DNA of 64,000 nt, from positions 4,030,001 through 4,094,000 of the forward strand of contig NZ_CP011968.1 in assembly GCF_001077535.1 (NCBI RefSeq), read 5' to 3'. Shown in pieces: positions 8,744-17,341 of the stretch (position 1 is its first letter; every line of letters starts with the position of its first letter). The translations under genes and the position numbers were made by a program. The stretch comes from Clostridioides difficile ATCC 9689 = DSM 1296. GTDB lineage: Bacteria > Bacillota > Clostridia > Peptostreptococcales > Peptostreptococcaceae. The notes under the pieces were generated by a model. That model ran no database searches. It worked only from the letters and a program-made list of their open reading frames with translations, and was not told where the DNA came from.

Positions 8744-9190
8744 CCCTATTCCTCTTTTCCCTCTTTATATAAATTTAATTTTTAATTAGTTTATCGAACT
8801 GTAAATTGACAATGCAAAGTTTAGAATTGTATTGTTCGCATTATAATATACTGCTTTCAAATAATATAAATCTTGTTTAATATCATTTGAACACAGTATA
8901 TCTTTATAATTATCTTATGTTTATTATTTTTTATGGATACCACATTTAAAATATTTATTAATTTAATATAAATATTTTCCGTTATTATTAAAAGTAGCTA
9001 TATTTCGTTAATATTGTATCACTATCGTGTAGCAATAACAATAAGTACATTTTATATATTTTTTATAATATTATTTAATCATCCAAACTTTTACCACTTT
9101 TTCAATATATAAAATATTACACTTTAGATGTAACAAAATCGCATCCATTTAAATATTGTATTTTATAGACTAATTTTAGGATGTGATACT
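8744..9190. other. Gene-free AT-rich stretch
   Basis: About 450 bases between the divergent MATE gene and the 150-residue gene. I see no ORF with a ribosome site. It must hold the promoters of both genes. The only structure noted is a stem covering the ribosome site of the right-hand gene (9138-9187). Confidence 0.5.
9138..9187 (+). promoter_or_regulatory. Possible hairpin sequestering the ribosome site
   Basis: ATCGCATCC at 9138-9146 can pair with GGATGTGAT at 9179-9187 (nine pairs, one G-U), with a 32-base AT-rich loop. The second arm contains the presumptive ribosome site of the following TTG-started gene. Confidence 0.3.
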
Positions 9191-9643
9191 TTGGTTAATT
9201 TAAATGCAAATAATCTAAATGTAAATATGGTTTATCCTATTTCTTCCACAGCACCCATACGTTTCAGAAGATATACTGTTTCATATTTAGAAAACATGGA
9301 AAATATTTATTTAACTATAGCAACATACTTTGATACACTTGGTTTAGGCACAATGAATATCGACAAAGTTTATGGTCAATGGGCTTGGTTTACTGATAAT
9401 ATATATGATTTAAATCTATTTGTTTTTGTAGGAAATTATCCTTATCAAATTGCTAAAAACAGATATGATACATTTGTAGATATTTTGCCAGTAGCTATTA
9501 CTTCTATTGTCAATGGAGATAGAGTATTTTTAATTTCAAATCCTTGTTTGTTAAATTCAAAAATTACAGTTAGATTTATATCTAGTCATCCTACTCTTAA
9601 TAGAACAGTTGATTATGGCAATATTAGAGATTTTATTTTTTAA
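9191..9643 (+). CDS. Unrecognised 150-residue protein
   Basis: One of few plus-strand genes here. It starts with TTG, seven bases after AGGATG. No signal peptide, membrane helix or cysteine pair; one Cys only. The residue pattern alternates hydrophobic and polar residues, suggesting a beta-rich fold, and is rich in Asn, Tyr and Phe. I cannot assign a family. It is flanked by a gene-free stretch on the left and a 78-bp inverted-repeat structure on the right. Codon use looks like the neighbours. It could be a lineage-specific surface or spore protein, but nothing proves it. Confidence 0.6.
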   Translation: MVNLNANNLNVNMVYPISSTAPIRFRRYTVSYLENMENIYLTIATYFDTLGLGTMNIDKVYGQWAWFTDNIYDLNLFVFVGNYPYQIAKNRYDTFVDILPVAITSIVNGDRVFLISNPCLLNSKITVRFISSHPTLNRTVDYGNIRDFIF

Positions 9644-9651
9644 AACTGCAA

Positions 9652-9729
9652 CATGATGTGCTATTAAAAAATACCCTAAATTTAATGATATTATTAAATA
9701 ACTAGAATATTTTTAATTGGCACATCATG
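9652..9729. repeat. Long inverted repeat, about 22-base arms
   Basis: CATGATGTGC at 9652-9661 and its perfect complement GCACATCATG at 9720-9729, with pairing continuing inwards through ATTAAAAA / TTTTTAAT for about 22 bases per arm. It begins eight bases after the stop of the 150-residue gene. It could be a bidirectional terminator for this gene and the convergent DUF488 gene, or a small mobile remnant. Confidence 0.6.
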
Positions 9730-9799
9730 CCTAGCTATTATAAATTCATAATATTATTTTACTTAAGATAAGTACTGTATTTTATCTACTTGTATATTT

Positions 9800-10417
9800 T
9801 TATTTACCTAGTTTCTCAGTTCTATATCCTATTTCTTTATTAGCTAGCTTATAACCTTCTTGTATCATTTCTTCTCTCGTTAATGCACTCCCTAATAAAT
9901 TGTCAATACTCAGTTGCTTTCTATCACTAAAATACTTATCCAATAATGATTCCTCTATATCTTCCTGATATGCCAAATTTCCTTCATGCATTATATATTT
10001 TACATCAAAACCTTCTTTATTTAATACTTTTCCCACCAAGATACTTCTATGACATCTTATAGGTTCTTGCATAGCTCCTAATAAAACTATCCTATAACCC
10101 ATTTGACAACCCTTTTTTAATCTTTCTATTCCGTTTAAAAAAATATCTTCTTTTGCTACTTTCTCAAAATCTGCATAACCTTCTTGCGTATATACATCTT
10201 TATTAGTTCTTTTAGCTCCAAATTCTTTTCCCATGTATATATATAAAAATCCGGAATTTCTAAGAGATTCGTTAAATGCCTCTTTATTGTATTGAATATT
10301 ATATTTAGAATATGGAGTTTCTCTAATGTCAACTACACAATTTATGTCATATTTTTTTATCATATTAATAAGCTTATCATATGGATAATTTGAATGTCCT
10401 ATTGCGAATATTTCCAT
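9800..10417 (-). CDS. DUF488-domain protein
   Basis: 205 residues of the DUF488 family. It begins with the family start IFAIGHSN and has VVDIRETPYSKYN near 32 and CHRSILVGKVL near 115. The GHS, DIR and CHR motifs are the conserved core. The biochemical role of the family is not established. Cytosolic, no membrane segment. It converges with the 150-residue gene and has a good AGGAGG site. Confidence 0.8.
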   Translation of the reverse strand: MEIFAIGHSNYPYDKLINMIKKYDINCVVDIRETPYSKYNIQYNKEAFNESLRNSGFLYIYMGKEFGAKRTNKDVYTQEGYADFEKVAKEDIFLNGIERLKKGCQMGYRIVLLGAMQEPIRCHRSILVGKVLNKEGFDVKYIMHEGNLAYQEDIEESLLDKYFSDRKQLSIDNLLGSALTREEMIQEGYKLANKEIGYRTEKLGK

Positions 10418-10691
10418 ATAAACACCCTCCTATTCTTTGAAATTAGTATCTATATATGTAGATACCCGATTTACTTAAAATTAAATAAAGTATTACTTTA
10501 AATACCCAATATCTTTTTTTCTTGATATTGTATATTTTTTTACTTTATATCCTTAAAAAAATATACAACTTTATATATAAAACATCAATATTTATATATA
10601 TTTTGTATATTAAATACAATTATTTATAAAGTCTTTAATAAAAATTTATAAATAGAGCATCTTTAGAAAACTATTATAATAAAAAAATAAG

Positions 10692-10718
10692 AGGCTGTCT
10701 AAAAATATAGATAAGCCT
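10692..10718. terminator. Terminator-like hairpin
   Basis: AGGCTGTCT pairs with AGATAAGCCT (one bulge), flanked by A-runs on the left and T-runs on the right, so it could stop transcription in either direction. It is the second hairpin downstream of the MerR gene. Confidence 0.5.
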
Positions 10719-10768
10719 TTTTTCATAATCGTAATTATAAAAATATACTTGATTTCATATGAAAAAGA

Positions 10769-10803
10769 GTGTCTCATAAACTAAAATGTTTACTTTGAGA
10801 CAC
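10769..10803 (-). terminator. Terminator of the MerR-family gene
   Basis: GTGTCTCA at 10769-10776 pairs with TGAGACAC at 10796-10803; an imperfect inner stem continues. It lies 37 bases past the stop, and a T-run follows on the minus strand. Confidence 0.7.
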
Positions 10804-10839
10804 CACCTTTTTTATTCTTATTTATACTTTGTAGACATA

Positions 10840-11652
10840 TTATAACATGCGTTTCACTGGTATCTGAACTTCTGTCAACCAGTCTTCTTCACTCTCTTTA
10901 TTCCATATACCATCTATATAAGATTCTCTAGGATTTCCAACCACTTTATATTTATTGTCCTCTATCCATTTAAATGCATCTGCGTAAGTTTTTCCTAATG
11001 TTGAATATGGACCATTGTGTAATATACAAACTGCATTTTCAACTGCATCTAATTCTTTAAATTTTAATATATCCGTATCTTCCTTTAAATCATTTATAGC
11101 TTGACACATTTCAACATCCATATCAGTCTCTCTATATTCACCATCATGATATATATTAAAACAATAATCAGGAACTGCACATGTACACCCTGTTTTCATC
11201 ATTTCTTCAGCCATTACATTTGGAAATAGATTAAAAAGTTCATCATACCCCTTTAACACTTTTCTCATAGAAGCAACTTTAACTTTTGGTAAAGACTTAA
11301 TAATTACATCATTCATATTGACTTCTCCTTTCAAATTCATAAGGTAATTACGTAGTTTAATTATTTTATATTCTTCACTTTTAATTACATCCAACATTTC
11401 TTTTTCTTTATTCATTAAAATATTTTCAACTTCTTCAGGATTTTCTACAGCTTTTTTTATCTCAGCTAATGATAAACCCATTTGTTTTAAAGTTATTATC
11501 TGATGTAATTTAGGTAATTGCTCTGTTGTATAATACCTATATTTTGTAAATTCATCTACATATTCTGGTTTTAACAACCCTATATCTTCATAATACCTTA
11601 ATGTCTTTGTAGTTATTTTATTTATTTTAGAAAACATTCCTATAGAAAACAT
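10840..11652 (-). CDS. MerR-family regulator with GyrI-like ligand domain
   Basis: 270 residues. Residues 1-70 are a MerR winged helix (SKINKITTKTLRYYEDIGLL), followed by a dimerisation coiled coil (about 75-112) and a C-terminal GyrI-like/SOUL domain (about 120-270) that binds hydrophobic drugs in BmrR-type activators. Such proteins usually activate an adjacent exporter by untwisting a 19-bp spacer promoter. The neighbouring gene upstream is an ion antiporter on the same strand, which is not the usual target. The ligand is unknown. Cytosolic DNA-binding protein. Confidence 0.85.
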   Translation of the reverse strand: MFSIGMFSKINKITTKTLRYYEDIGLLKPEYVDEFTKYRYYTTEQLPKLHQIITLKQMGLSLAEIKKAVENPEEVENILMNKEKEMLDVIKSEEYKIIKLRNYLMNLKGEVNMNDVIIKSLPKVKVASMRKVLKGYDELFNLFPNVMAEEMMKTGCTCAVPDYCFNIYHDGEYRETDMDVEMCQAINDLKEDTDILKFKELDAVENAVCILHNGPYSTLGKTYADAFKWIEDNKYKVVGNPRESYIDGIWNKESEEDWLTEVQIPVKRML

Positions 11653-11727
11653 CTCATCACCTGCGCATTAGATTTGATTAATTTAAGTTTAAACTTTCCC
11701 CTTAGGTTAAAGTCAATACAAAATAAA

Positions 11728-13146
11728 TTATAATTGTATTAATTCTTCAATTCTATCTCCACTCAATACCAAAATATCCCCTGTTTTTATAATGGTTGAA
11801 CCTTTAGGTATTAAAACCTGTTCCTTTCTTTTTATCATAACTATTAATATATCGTCTGGTATATTAGAATCTATTATACTCTTATTAGCCCATTTATTAC
11901 CCTCATCAACATTTACTTCGATAAGTTTAGAGCTAATTTCTCCATCATAATCATTAAATGTTTTTAATACAGGTGTATTATCATCAACTAAATCCAACTT
12001 TCTGGCTACAGTTGGTATCAATGAACCTTGTATTCCTACTGAAAGCAACGCTATAAAAAATATTATATGGAATATGTCATTCTCTATGGCTACTCCTTGA
12101 GTAACAGCATAAATTGCAAAAACTACTGAAGCCGCACCTCTAAGACCTACCCACGATATGAATAATTTTTCTTTATTTGAGAATTTAAATTTTGCTAGAA
12201 CTATAAATGTTGCTAATGGTCTTGCAATAACTATCATGAATATAGATATGGCCATTGCTATACCAAATACATTTGGTAACTTAGAAGGGAAAGATAACAA
12301 TCCTAACATAAAGAATAACATTATTTGCATAATCCATGAAATTCCATCAAAGAAATGAACCAAACTTTTTTTAAGAGGTATCCTACTATTTCCTATAATA
12401 ATACCTGAAATGTAAACACTTAAATATCCATTTCCTCCAAGATACTCGCTAAATGCATAAGAAAGTATTGCAATAGCTGTTATAAATATAGTATAAAATC
12501 CTTCTATCTCGAAGTTTGAATGTCTTAAAATATAAACAGATAATTTTGCTAGTATAAATCCTATAGCTAACCCAAAAGCTATTTGTTTTATTACCATTGG
12601 TGCAATAAGTTCTACCCCAGAATTATTCATCAATGTCAAAAGAATTAGTGTCAACATATACGCTATTGGGTCATTACTTCCACTTTCAACTTCTAATAAT
12701 GATGCAAGTGAACCCTTTAAGTTTAGTTTTTGAGAACGCAACACAGCAAACACAGATGCAGCATCTGTTGAAGCTGCAATTGCCCCAATTAATAAACCTT
12801 CAAGTAAACTAGTTCCTATTACCATGTGGCAAAACATACCTGTAACGCCAGCCGTAATTATTACACCCAGTGAAGACATTAATATAGAAGGTATAGCAAC
12901 AGGTTTAGCCATATTCCAGTTTGTTCCAAACCCTCCAAAAAACATTATAAATATTAGTCCAATAGAACATAATTGTTTTGTCAGTTCATAGTTATCAAAA
13001 TAGATTCCTACCATCCCATCAGACCCAAATAACATCCCTAGTAAGATAAAAATCAATAATATTGGTACTCCAAATTTATACAATACCTTGCTAGAAGTTA
13101 TACAAATCAATAGTACTAACCCACTTATAATCATTAATTCTGTCAT
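11728..13146 (-). CDS. CPA-family K+(Na+)/H+ antiporter with TrkA-C domain
   Basis: 472 residues. About twelve membrane helices of the CPA1/NhaP2-CvrA type occupy residues 1-385, including the AASTDAASVFAVL helix with the acidic ion-translocation residues. A cytosolic RCK_C/TrkA-C domain follows (about 400-472). It exports K+ or Na+ in exchange for H+. In other Firmicutes the RCK_C domain of CpaA binds c-di-AMP; whether this one does is inference, though the c-di-AMP hydrolase GdpP is encoded in this window. It starts with ATG behind GGAG. Confidence 0.87.
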   Translation of the reverse strand: MTELMIISGLVLLICITSSKVLYKFGVPILLIFILLGMLFGSDGMVGIYFDNYELTKQLCSIGLIFIMFFGGFGTNWNMAKPVAIPSILMSSLGVIITAGVTGMFCHMVIGTSLLEGLLIGAIAASTDAASVFAVLRSQKLNLKGSLASLLEVESGSNDPIAYMLTLILLTLMNNSGVELIAPMVIKQIAFGLAIGFILAKLSVYILRHSNFEIEGFYTIFITAIAILSYAFSEYLGGNGYLSVYISGIIIGNSRIPLKKSLVHFFDGISWIMQIMLFFMLGLLSFPSKLPNVFGIAMAISIFMIVIARPLATFIVLAKFKFSNKEKLFISWVGLRGAASVVFAIYAVTQGVAIENDIFHIIFFIALLSVGIQGSLIPTVARKLDLVDDNTPVLKTFNDYDGEISSKLIEVNVDEGNKWANKSIIDSNIPDDILIVMIKRKEQVLIPKGSTIIKTGDILVLSGDRIEELIQL

Positions 13147-13231
13147 AGCATCAACTCCATTTCATATAAATTTTGTAGATTAATTTACATCTACAATTTT
13201 ATTACTTATTCAAATATAACATGACATAAAT

Positions 13232-13259
13232 TTTATAAGTTATGGTACATAAAGTTCAA
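13232..13259 (-). promoter_or_regulatory. Candidate promoter of the antiporter gene
   Basis: On the minus strand TTGAAC (13254-13259) and TATAAA (13232-13237) are 16 bases apart, about 86 bases before the start codon. A leader hairpin sits between promoter and gene. Confidence 0.4.
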
Positions 13260-13590
13260 CAAAAATTTCACAATACATTAAAATGTGAGTGTTATACTTA
13301 AATTTATATATTTGTTTTAATTATATTCATTTAATATTTATAATTTGAATTTTTTTTTATTAATATTTCATTTTTTAGTTGATTGTTTAATATATTTCAT
13401 TTTTTATAGTAATTTTATATATAACTACGAAATATAAAGTAATTAGATAAGTAACAAGAAACTAACATGTAATGTTAGGTACTCTAGATATGAAATCTTA
13501 AAACTTTTAAATATTGAAATATTTCTTTATATATATTATTGTATATTTCTTATAAATTATTGTCAATTTATTTTTTCTTAAAAATAAAAT

Positions 13591-13621
13591 AATTGCATAA
13601 TTTATTTCAAATTATGCAATT
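13591..13621 (-). terminator. Terminator of the protease gene
   Basis: Perfect 13-bp stem, AATTGCATAATTT (13591-13603) with AAATTATGCAATT (13609-13621), just after the stop. On the minus strand ATTTTATTTTT follows. Confidence 0.7.
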
Positions 13622-13629
13622 TATAAAAT

Positions 13630-14538
13630 TTATTCCCAAAACTCTTTTACTGCTTCGATTATCTCACTATAAGGCAATAAAGTCGCTTCGATTATTGATT
13701 TATTTGTCTTTTCTAAATAATACTTAATCATATAATATCCACAAGCATATCCTGCACAATAAGGCAACCCTACTGGAAAATATCCTTGCATTTTAGCTAT
13801 ATCATCACCATAAAGATAAGATGTTATATTTTGAAATCCAGTTTCTTTTAAAGCACTTTTTATTATTGGCTTTATATAAGTATTTAATGTTTCGATATCT
13901 GTTCTACTGACCCAAGGTCCTAACATTTCCTCTCCAAACATCCATGTTGCAAAATTTTCTGCAAGACCTTCATTTATCATCATTTCTTCTAATGTTACAT
14001 TATTATTCCACTCTATAAACTGAAATCTAATATTGTGATTACATTCATGTGCTATTAATACTGGTAATCTATTGATAGTATATTCATTAGGAACCAATGA
14101 TAGAAATATATATCCAGGAATCCCACCATCACCCCAGTATCCATCACTTAATATTGTATAAGGACTATTTGGATTCGCCAATAATATTGAATATTTATAG
14201 TCCTTAATGTTTAAATCATACCCTTCTTTTATAAAAGCATTTATAGAGTTTTCTATGGTTTCTTTACAAGTGGCCCAAATTTTATCAGCAGATAACACAT
14301 TTATATTCTTTTTTTGCTTTTCATCAATATCCTTAGGCGATAAAACCCCTAACATTTCACTTGCTATAATTACATCATATCCACCTTTCTGTCTAGCAAC
14401 TATTGGAACATTCATACACTTCCACTTAAATTCAAAAGGCTTCATCAATTCATATCTGTATATATCTTCTTTTTTGTTTATTGGTGCATCCATTATCTTC
14501 TTGTATATTTTATCTGAGCGAATTTCTATAATATTCAT
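13630..14538 (-). CDS. DUF2268-type predicted Zn-dependent protease
   Basis: 302 residues, cytosolic, no signal peptide. The zinc motif HECNH (an HExxH) lies near residue 163, with a further glutamate-containing segment, EEMMINEGLAENFA, about 20 residues later, as in gluzincin-like peptidases. The fold matches the DUF2268 group. I start at MNIIEI: this ATG has AAGGAG nine bases upstream, while the longer open frame begins at a codon without a ribosome site. The substrate is unknown. Monocistronic with its own terminator. Confidence 0.78.
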   Translation of the reverse strand: MNIIEIRSDKIYKKIMDAPINKKEDIYRYELMKPFEFKWKCMNVPIVARQKGGYDVIIASEMLGVLSPKDIDEKQKKNINVLSADKIWATCKETIENSINAFIKEGYDLNIKDYKYSILLANPNSPYTILSDGYWGDGGIPGYIFLSLVPNEYTINRLPVLIAHECNHNIRFQFIEWNNNVTLEEMMINEGLAENFATWMFGEEMLGPWVSRTDIETLNTYIKPIIKSALKETGFQNITSYLYGDDIAKMQGYFPVGLPYCAGYACGYYMIKYYLEKTNKSIIEATLLPYSEIIEAVKEFWE

Positions 14539-14802
14539 ATTTACCATCTCCTTTAAGACAAAGTATATACAATTACGTAGCGTCAATGTCAATATACATT
14601 TTTTATAATGTCACCTTAATCTTTTTATTATATTTTATCCTGTAAACCTTCCGTACATATAACATTTTTTTAAATTAATAAATTTGTATAATATAATAAT
14701 AAAAAATTATATACTTCAAGTTTTCCCTATGATACAATTTACTAAATCATAATTTAGATTATCAGGTGCAACTATAAATTATTCTATATCAAGGAGGATA
14801 TA

Positions 14803-15186
14803 TTGGTCATGCTAACTCCATATTTAATATTTAATGGTACTTGTGAAAAAGCATTTAATTTTTATGCTGAGGCTTTCGGAGGAGGAAAAACTATATTTGC
14901 GCGATTAGACAGCAATCCAAACAATCCTATTATGCACGCAAGTGTTACTTTCACAAAATACGAAGGTTGTATAATGGGTGCGGATACAGACAAGCCTGTT
15001 GTAATTTCTGGCATGGCGATTTGTGTTGTTCTACCATCTCGAGAAGCGATAGAAGAAATATCTGTAAAACTTGCCGAAGGTGGTACACTTGTACAAGAAT
15101 TTTTACCACACCCACCACCACATCAAAATGATGGCGCTGCTGAAGTACTTGATAGGTATGGGTATACTTGGTATTTAAGTACATAG
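14803..15186 (+). CDS. PhnB-like VOC-family protein
   Basis: 127 residues of the PhnB/DUF3335-like VOC group: it begins with the family pattern LTPYLIFNGTCEKAFNFY, has GADTD in the middle and ends with DRYGYTWYLST. These proteins have the glyoxalase fold; most have no proven reaction, although PhnB lies near phosphonate genes in other bacteria. It starts at TTG (five bases after AAGGAGG) or at the ATG two codons later (eleven bases after); either is possible. It converges with the GNAT gene across a shared terminator. Confidence 0.8.
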   Translation: MVMLTPYLIFNGTCEKAFNFYAEAFGGGKTIFARLDSNPNNPIMHASVTFTKYEGCIMGADTDKPVVISGMAICVVLPSREAIEEISVKLAEGGTLVQEFLPHPPPHQNDGAAEVLDRYGYTWYLST

Positions 15187-15256
15187 TTAAAATAAAAAAA
15201 CTACATCTAATAATCATAATATAGAACAGATAAATTTCAATTTAATAGTGTAGTAA

Positions 15257-15288
15257 AAAAGTCGTGTCCTAAAACTGTCACGACTTTT
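15257..15288. terminator. Bidirectional terminator between PhnB-like and GNAT genes
   Basis: Ten-bp perfect stem AAAAGTCGTG / CACGACTTTT with a 12-base loop, flanked by A-run and T-run, between two convergent genes. Confidence 0.8.
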
Positions 15289-15341
15289 ATTTGTATAAAA
15301 ATTTAAGTAAATATTTTTGCGAATAAGTGAGAAGTATAACT

Positions 15342-15791
15342 TTAAATTAATTTCATATGTAGTATTGGAAATGGGTTACCTTGTCCATCTATTTCAGACC
15401 TATCAAACACTTTAAATCCTAAGTGAATATAAAATCCTACAGCTTTTTTATTCTGCTCATTTACATCAACATATTTTACATTGTATTTATCTATAGCATA
15501 TTTTATTAATTTTTTACCAATACCATTTCCTCTATATTTATCTTCTATAAAGAGCATCTCAATTTTATCTTTATCTATTCCTATAAAGCCCTTTATTATA
15601 TCATTATCTTTTATACAAACTATATTTTCTACTTCTTTAAGTCCAATTTCAACTAATGGTATCAAAGATTCAATATCTTTTTCTGTTAAAAAATCATGCG
15701 TTGCTCTTACTGATGATTCCCAGACTTGCAACATTTCGTCATATTCTGTTGAATTTATTTGTTTCATTTCAAGAATTATTCCAGATTTCAT
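15342..15791 (-). CDS. GNAT-family N-acetyltransferase
   Basis: 149 residues. The acetyl-CoA loop KYRGNGIGKKL lies near residue 84, matching the Q/RxxGxG/A motif A, and the C-terminal VNEQNKKAVGFYIHLGF segment is typical of motif B. Closest in style to YjaB/YitI-type acetyltransferases. The acceptor amine is unknown. ATG follows GGGAGG. Single gene, convergent with the PhnB-like gene. Confidence 0.85.
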   Translation of the reverse strand: MKSGIILEMKQINSTEYDEMLQVWESSVRATHDFLTEKDIESLIPLVEIGLKEVENIVCIKDNDIIKGFIGIDKDKIEMLFIEDKYRGNGIGKKLIKYAIDKYNVKYVDVNEQNKKAVGFYIHLGFKVFDRSEIDGQGNPFPILHMKLI

Positions 15792-15851
15792 AAAAATTTC
15801 CTCCCTATATCACTTTTAATTGCATAACACTTTTTTATACAAAACTTAGAA

Positions 15852-15881
15852 AGGACTACGAAGGTTAAATATCATAGTCCT
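15852..15881 (-). terminator. Terminator of the ymaF-like gene
   Basis: AGGACTACGA pairs with TCATAGTCCT (ten pairs, one G-U), about 75 bases after the stop; a weak TTTCT run follows on the minus strand. Confidence 0.5.
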
Positions 15882-15957
15882 CATTAAGTTTAAATATTAT
15901 CTATTATATATTATTATACTATAATCTAGCAAATTCACTACAATAATTCACATCAGC

Positions 15958-16362
15958 TTATACTAAAGGTGCTTCTATTTGAGTAGTAAAAAGGAATTTA
16001 TGACAATGACCATCATTAACAGTAGTTTCTCCACATATTAAGTGAATGTGTTTATCAGTTCCAGGTATTCTAATTGCTGGCCCTGTTGTAACACATATCT
16101 TATGGAAATGGTCAAGGAAATCTACATTATCATTTATTTTATGAACATGATTTGTACCTCCATTTATTGGTATAGCTTCACCAGTAACCCCTGCTGCACG
16201 GTGGTTATGTCTATCCTCACATTCTTCTGCTAACTTAACACTTTCTGAATATTCATGAACATGTGTCATTTCCTCATAATCATTATAGCACTTGTTGCAC
16301 TTATTGTATTTATAATCATCATACACATAATCTCTTTCACATTTATAATTTTGATAACTCAT
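15958..16362 (-). CDS. YmaF-family histidine-rich protein
   Basis: 134 residues. The N-terminal 30 are Tyr/Cys/Lys-rich (KCNKCYND), then come regularly spaced His pairs: THVHEY, RHNHRA, NHVHKI, DHFHKI, KHIHLI and GHCHKF. This matches the YmaF family of Bacillus and clostridia, of unknown function. The repeated HxH units suggest metal binding, and the Tyr/Cys-rich head is similar in style to spore-coat-associated proteins; both are inference. No signal peptide. ATG follows GGGAGAG. Confidence 0.75.
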   Translation of the reverse strand: MSYQNYKCERDYVYDDYKYNKCNKCYNDYEEMTHVHEYSESVKLAEECEDRHNHRAAGVTGEAIPINGGTNHVHKINDNVDFLDHFHKICVTTGPAIRIPGTDKHIHLICGETTVNDGHCHKFLFTTQIEAPLV

Positions 16363-16474
16363 TTTTATATCTCTCCCTATATTATATTAAGAAATTCTTG
16401 TAAAGAATCTCTAATGTATAATATGAATTAAAGTCAAAAAAGTTCATATTTTGTAAAATTATGTATTAATTTAA

Positions 16475-17341
16475 TTATTTTTCCCAGTATTTAGGGCGTA
16501 TTAGTGAAGCTGGTAACTTCGTACTAGAATCTCCTTTTGCAGTATTTACTTGTAATTGTGTTAAAAATATACTATTTTCAAGATTAGCACCTCTAATATC
16601 ACAATCTCTTAAGTCTGCTCCTATTAAATTTGCCCCACTCAAATCTGTATTTCTTAAATTTGCTGCTATTAGAAATCTACCTCTTAAATCTGCTCCTATT
16701 AGATTTATTTTTCTAAGGTCTGCTCCTATTAAATCTATATTTTTACTTAATTTTTTCATGTTTTTAAGAGTAGAAGTCTTGATAAATGATTTAACCTTTC
16801 CCATCACAGACTCACTCGCTTGTGATAATAATAAATTAACCTTTGTTCTATGTGATATGATATCCAAATTAATTATCTGTTCTGGGCCCATATTAGTTAT
16901 CTTTTCAGTTTCTTCAATTATTAAATCAATTTTTGATTTGATTGTATCTGATATATTTAATACAGATGCTTCTTTAAGATACCATAACATTTCATGTAAT
17001 TGTCTCATAATTAAAAACACTTCAGACATTTGATTTGTTAGTTCTGATGATTGCATCCAGTCTATCCCCTTATATGTTACTTGTGCTACTTTTTGACCTG
17101 AACCAAAACAATCATATGCAGTACACCCTTTAAAACCTCGCTTCATAAGACTATTATGTACAGAACATTTAAAATCTGGTTGTAAATTAATACAGGGTTT
17201 TCCTGATTCCTTATCGATAGGAAATCCATCTGAAGCAGAAAAATAAAGAGCTACACAGCAAAGTCCAAAGCACTTCTTACAGTCAATCTTTAGCTCCTCA
17301 AATAACTTATTATCATATATATTTTTATGTATATCTATCAT
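16475..17341 (-). CDS. Pentapeptide-repeat protein with N-terminal Cys cluster
   Basis: 288 residues. Residues about 20-80 hold nine cysteines in the order CKKCFGLCC, then C, C, C and CTAYDC, like YkgJ-type metal- or Fe-S-binding domains. A helical linker follows (about 95-205). The C-terminal part (about 205-265) is a run of A(D/N)LRx pentapeptides that would form a right-handed quadrilateral beta-helix. Pentapeptide proteins can mimic DNA and protect gyrase, but with only about ten repeats this role is not supported. Cytosolic; AGGAG site before ATG. Single gene. Confidence 0.8.
   Translation of the reverse strand: MIDIHKNIYDNKLFEELKIDCKKCFGLCCVALYFSASDGFPIDKESGKPCINLQPDFKCSVHNSLMKRGFKGCTAYDCFGSGQKVAQVTYKGIDWMQSSELTNQMSEVFLIMRQLHEMLWYLKEASVLNISDTIKSKIDLIIEETEKITNMGPEQIINLDIISHRTKVNLLLSQASESVMGKVKSFIKTSTLKNMKKLSKNIDLIGADLRKINLIGADLRGRFLIAANLRNTDLSGANLIGADLRDCDIRGANLENSIFLTQLQVNTAKGDSSTKLPASLIRPKYWEK

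Larger units (their letters stand above)
10418..10839. other. Intergenic stretch with two hairpins
   Basis: About 420 AT-rich bases. It holds the upstream region of the DUF488 gene and two terminator-like hairpins at its right end, listed separately. No ORF with a ribosome site was found. Confidence 0.5.
13147..13629. other. Gene-free AT-rich stretch
   Basis: About 480 bases. It carries the antiporter promoter and a 5'-leader hairpin (TTGTAGAT 13173-13180 with ATCTACAA 13189-13196), and the terminator of the protease gene at the right end. A short palindrome, CTAACATGTAATGTTAG, lies near 13462. I see no coding region. Confidence 0.5.

Noticed and set aside
13147-13300. Possible c-di-AMP (ydaO-type) riboswitch before the ion antiporter
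   Set aside because: Only a simple 8-bp hairpin is present; the long ydaO aptamer with its conserved segments is absent.
14207-14608. 133-residue plus-strand frame opposite the HExxH protease gene
   Set aside because: Antisense shadow; hydrophobic character reflects the complement of Lys/Asn/Glu-rich codons.
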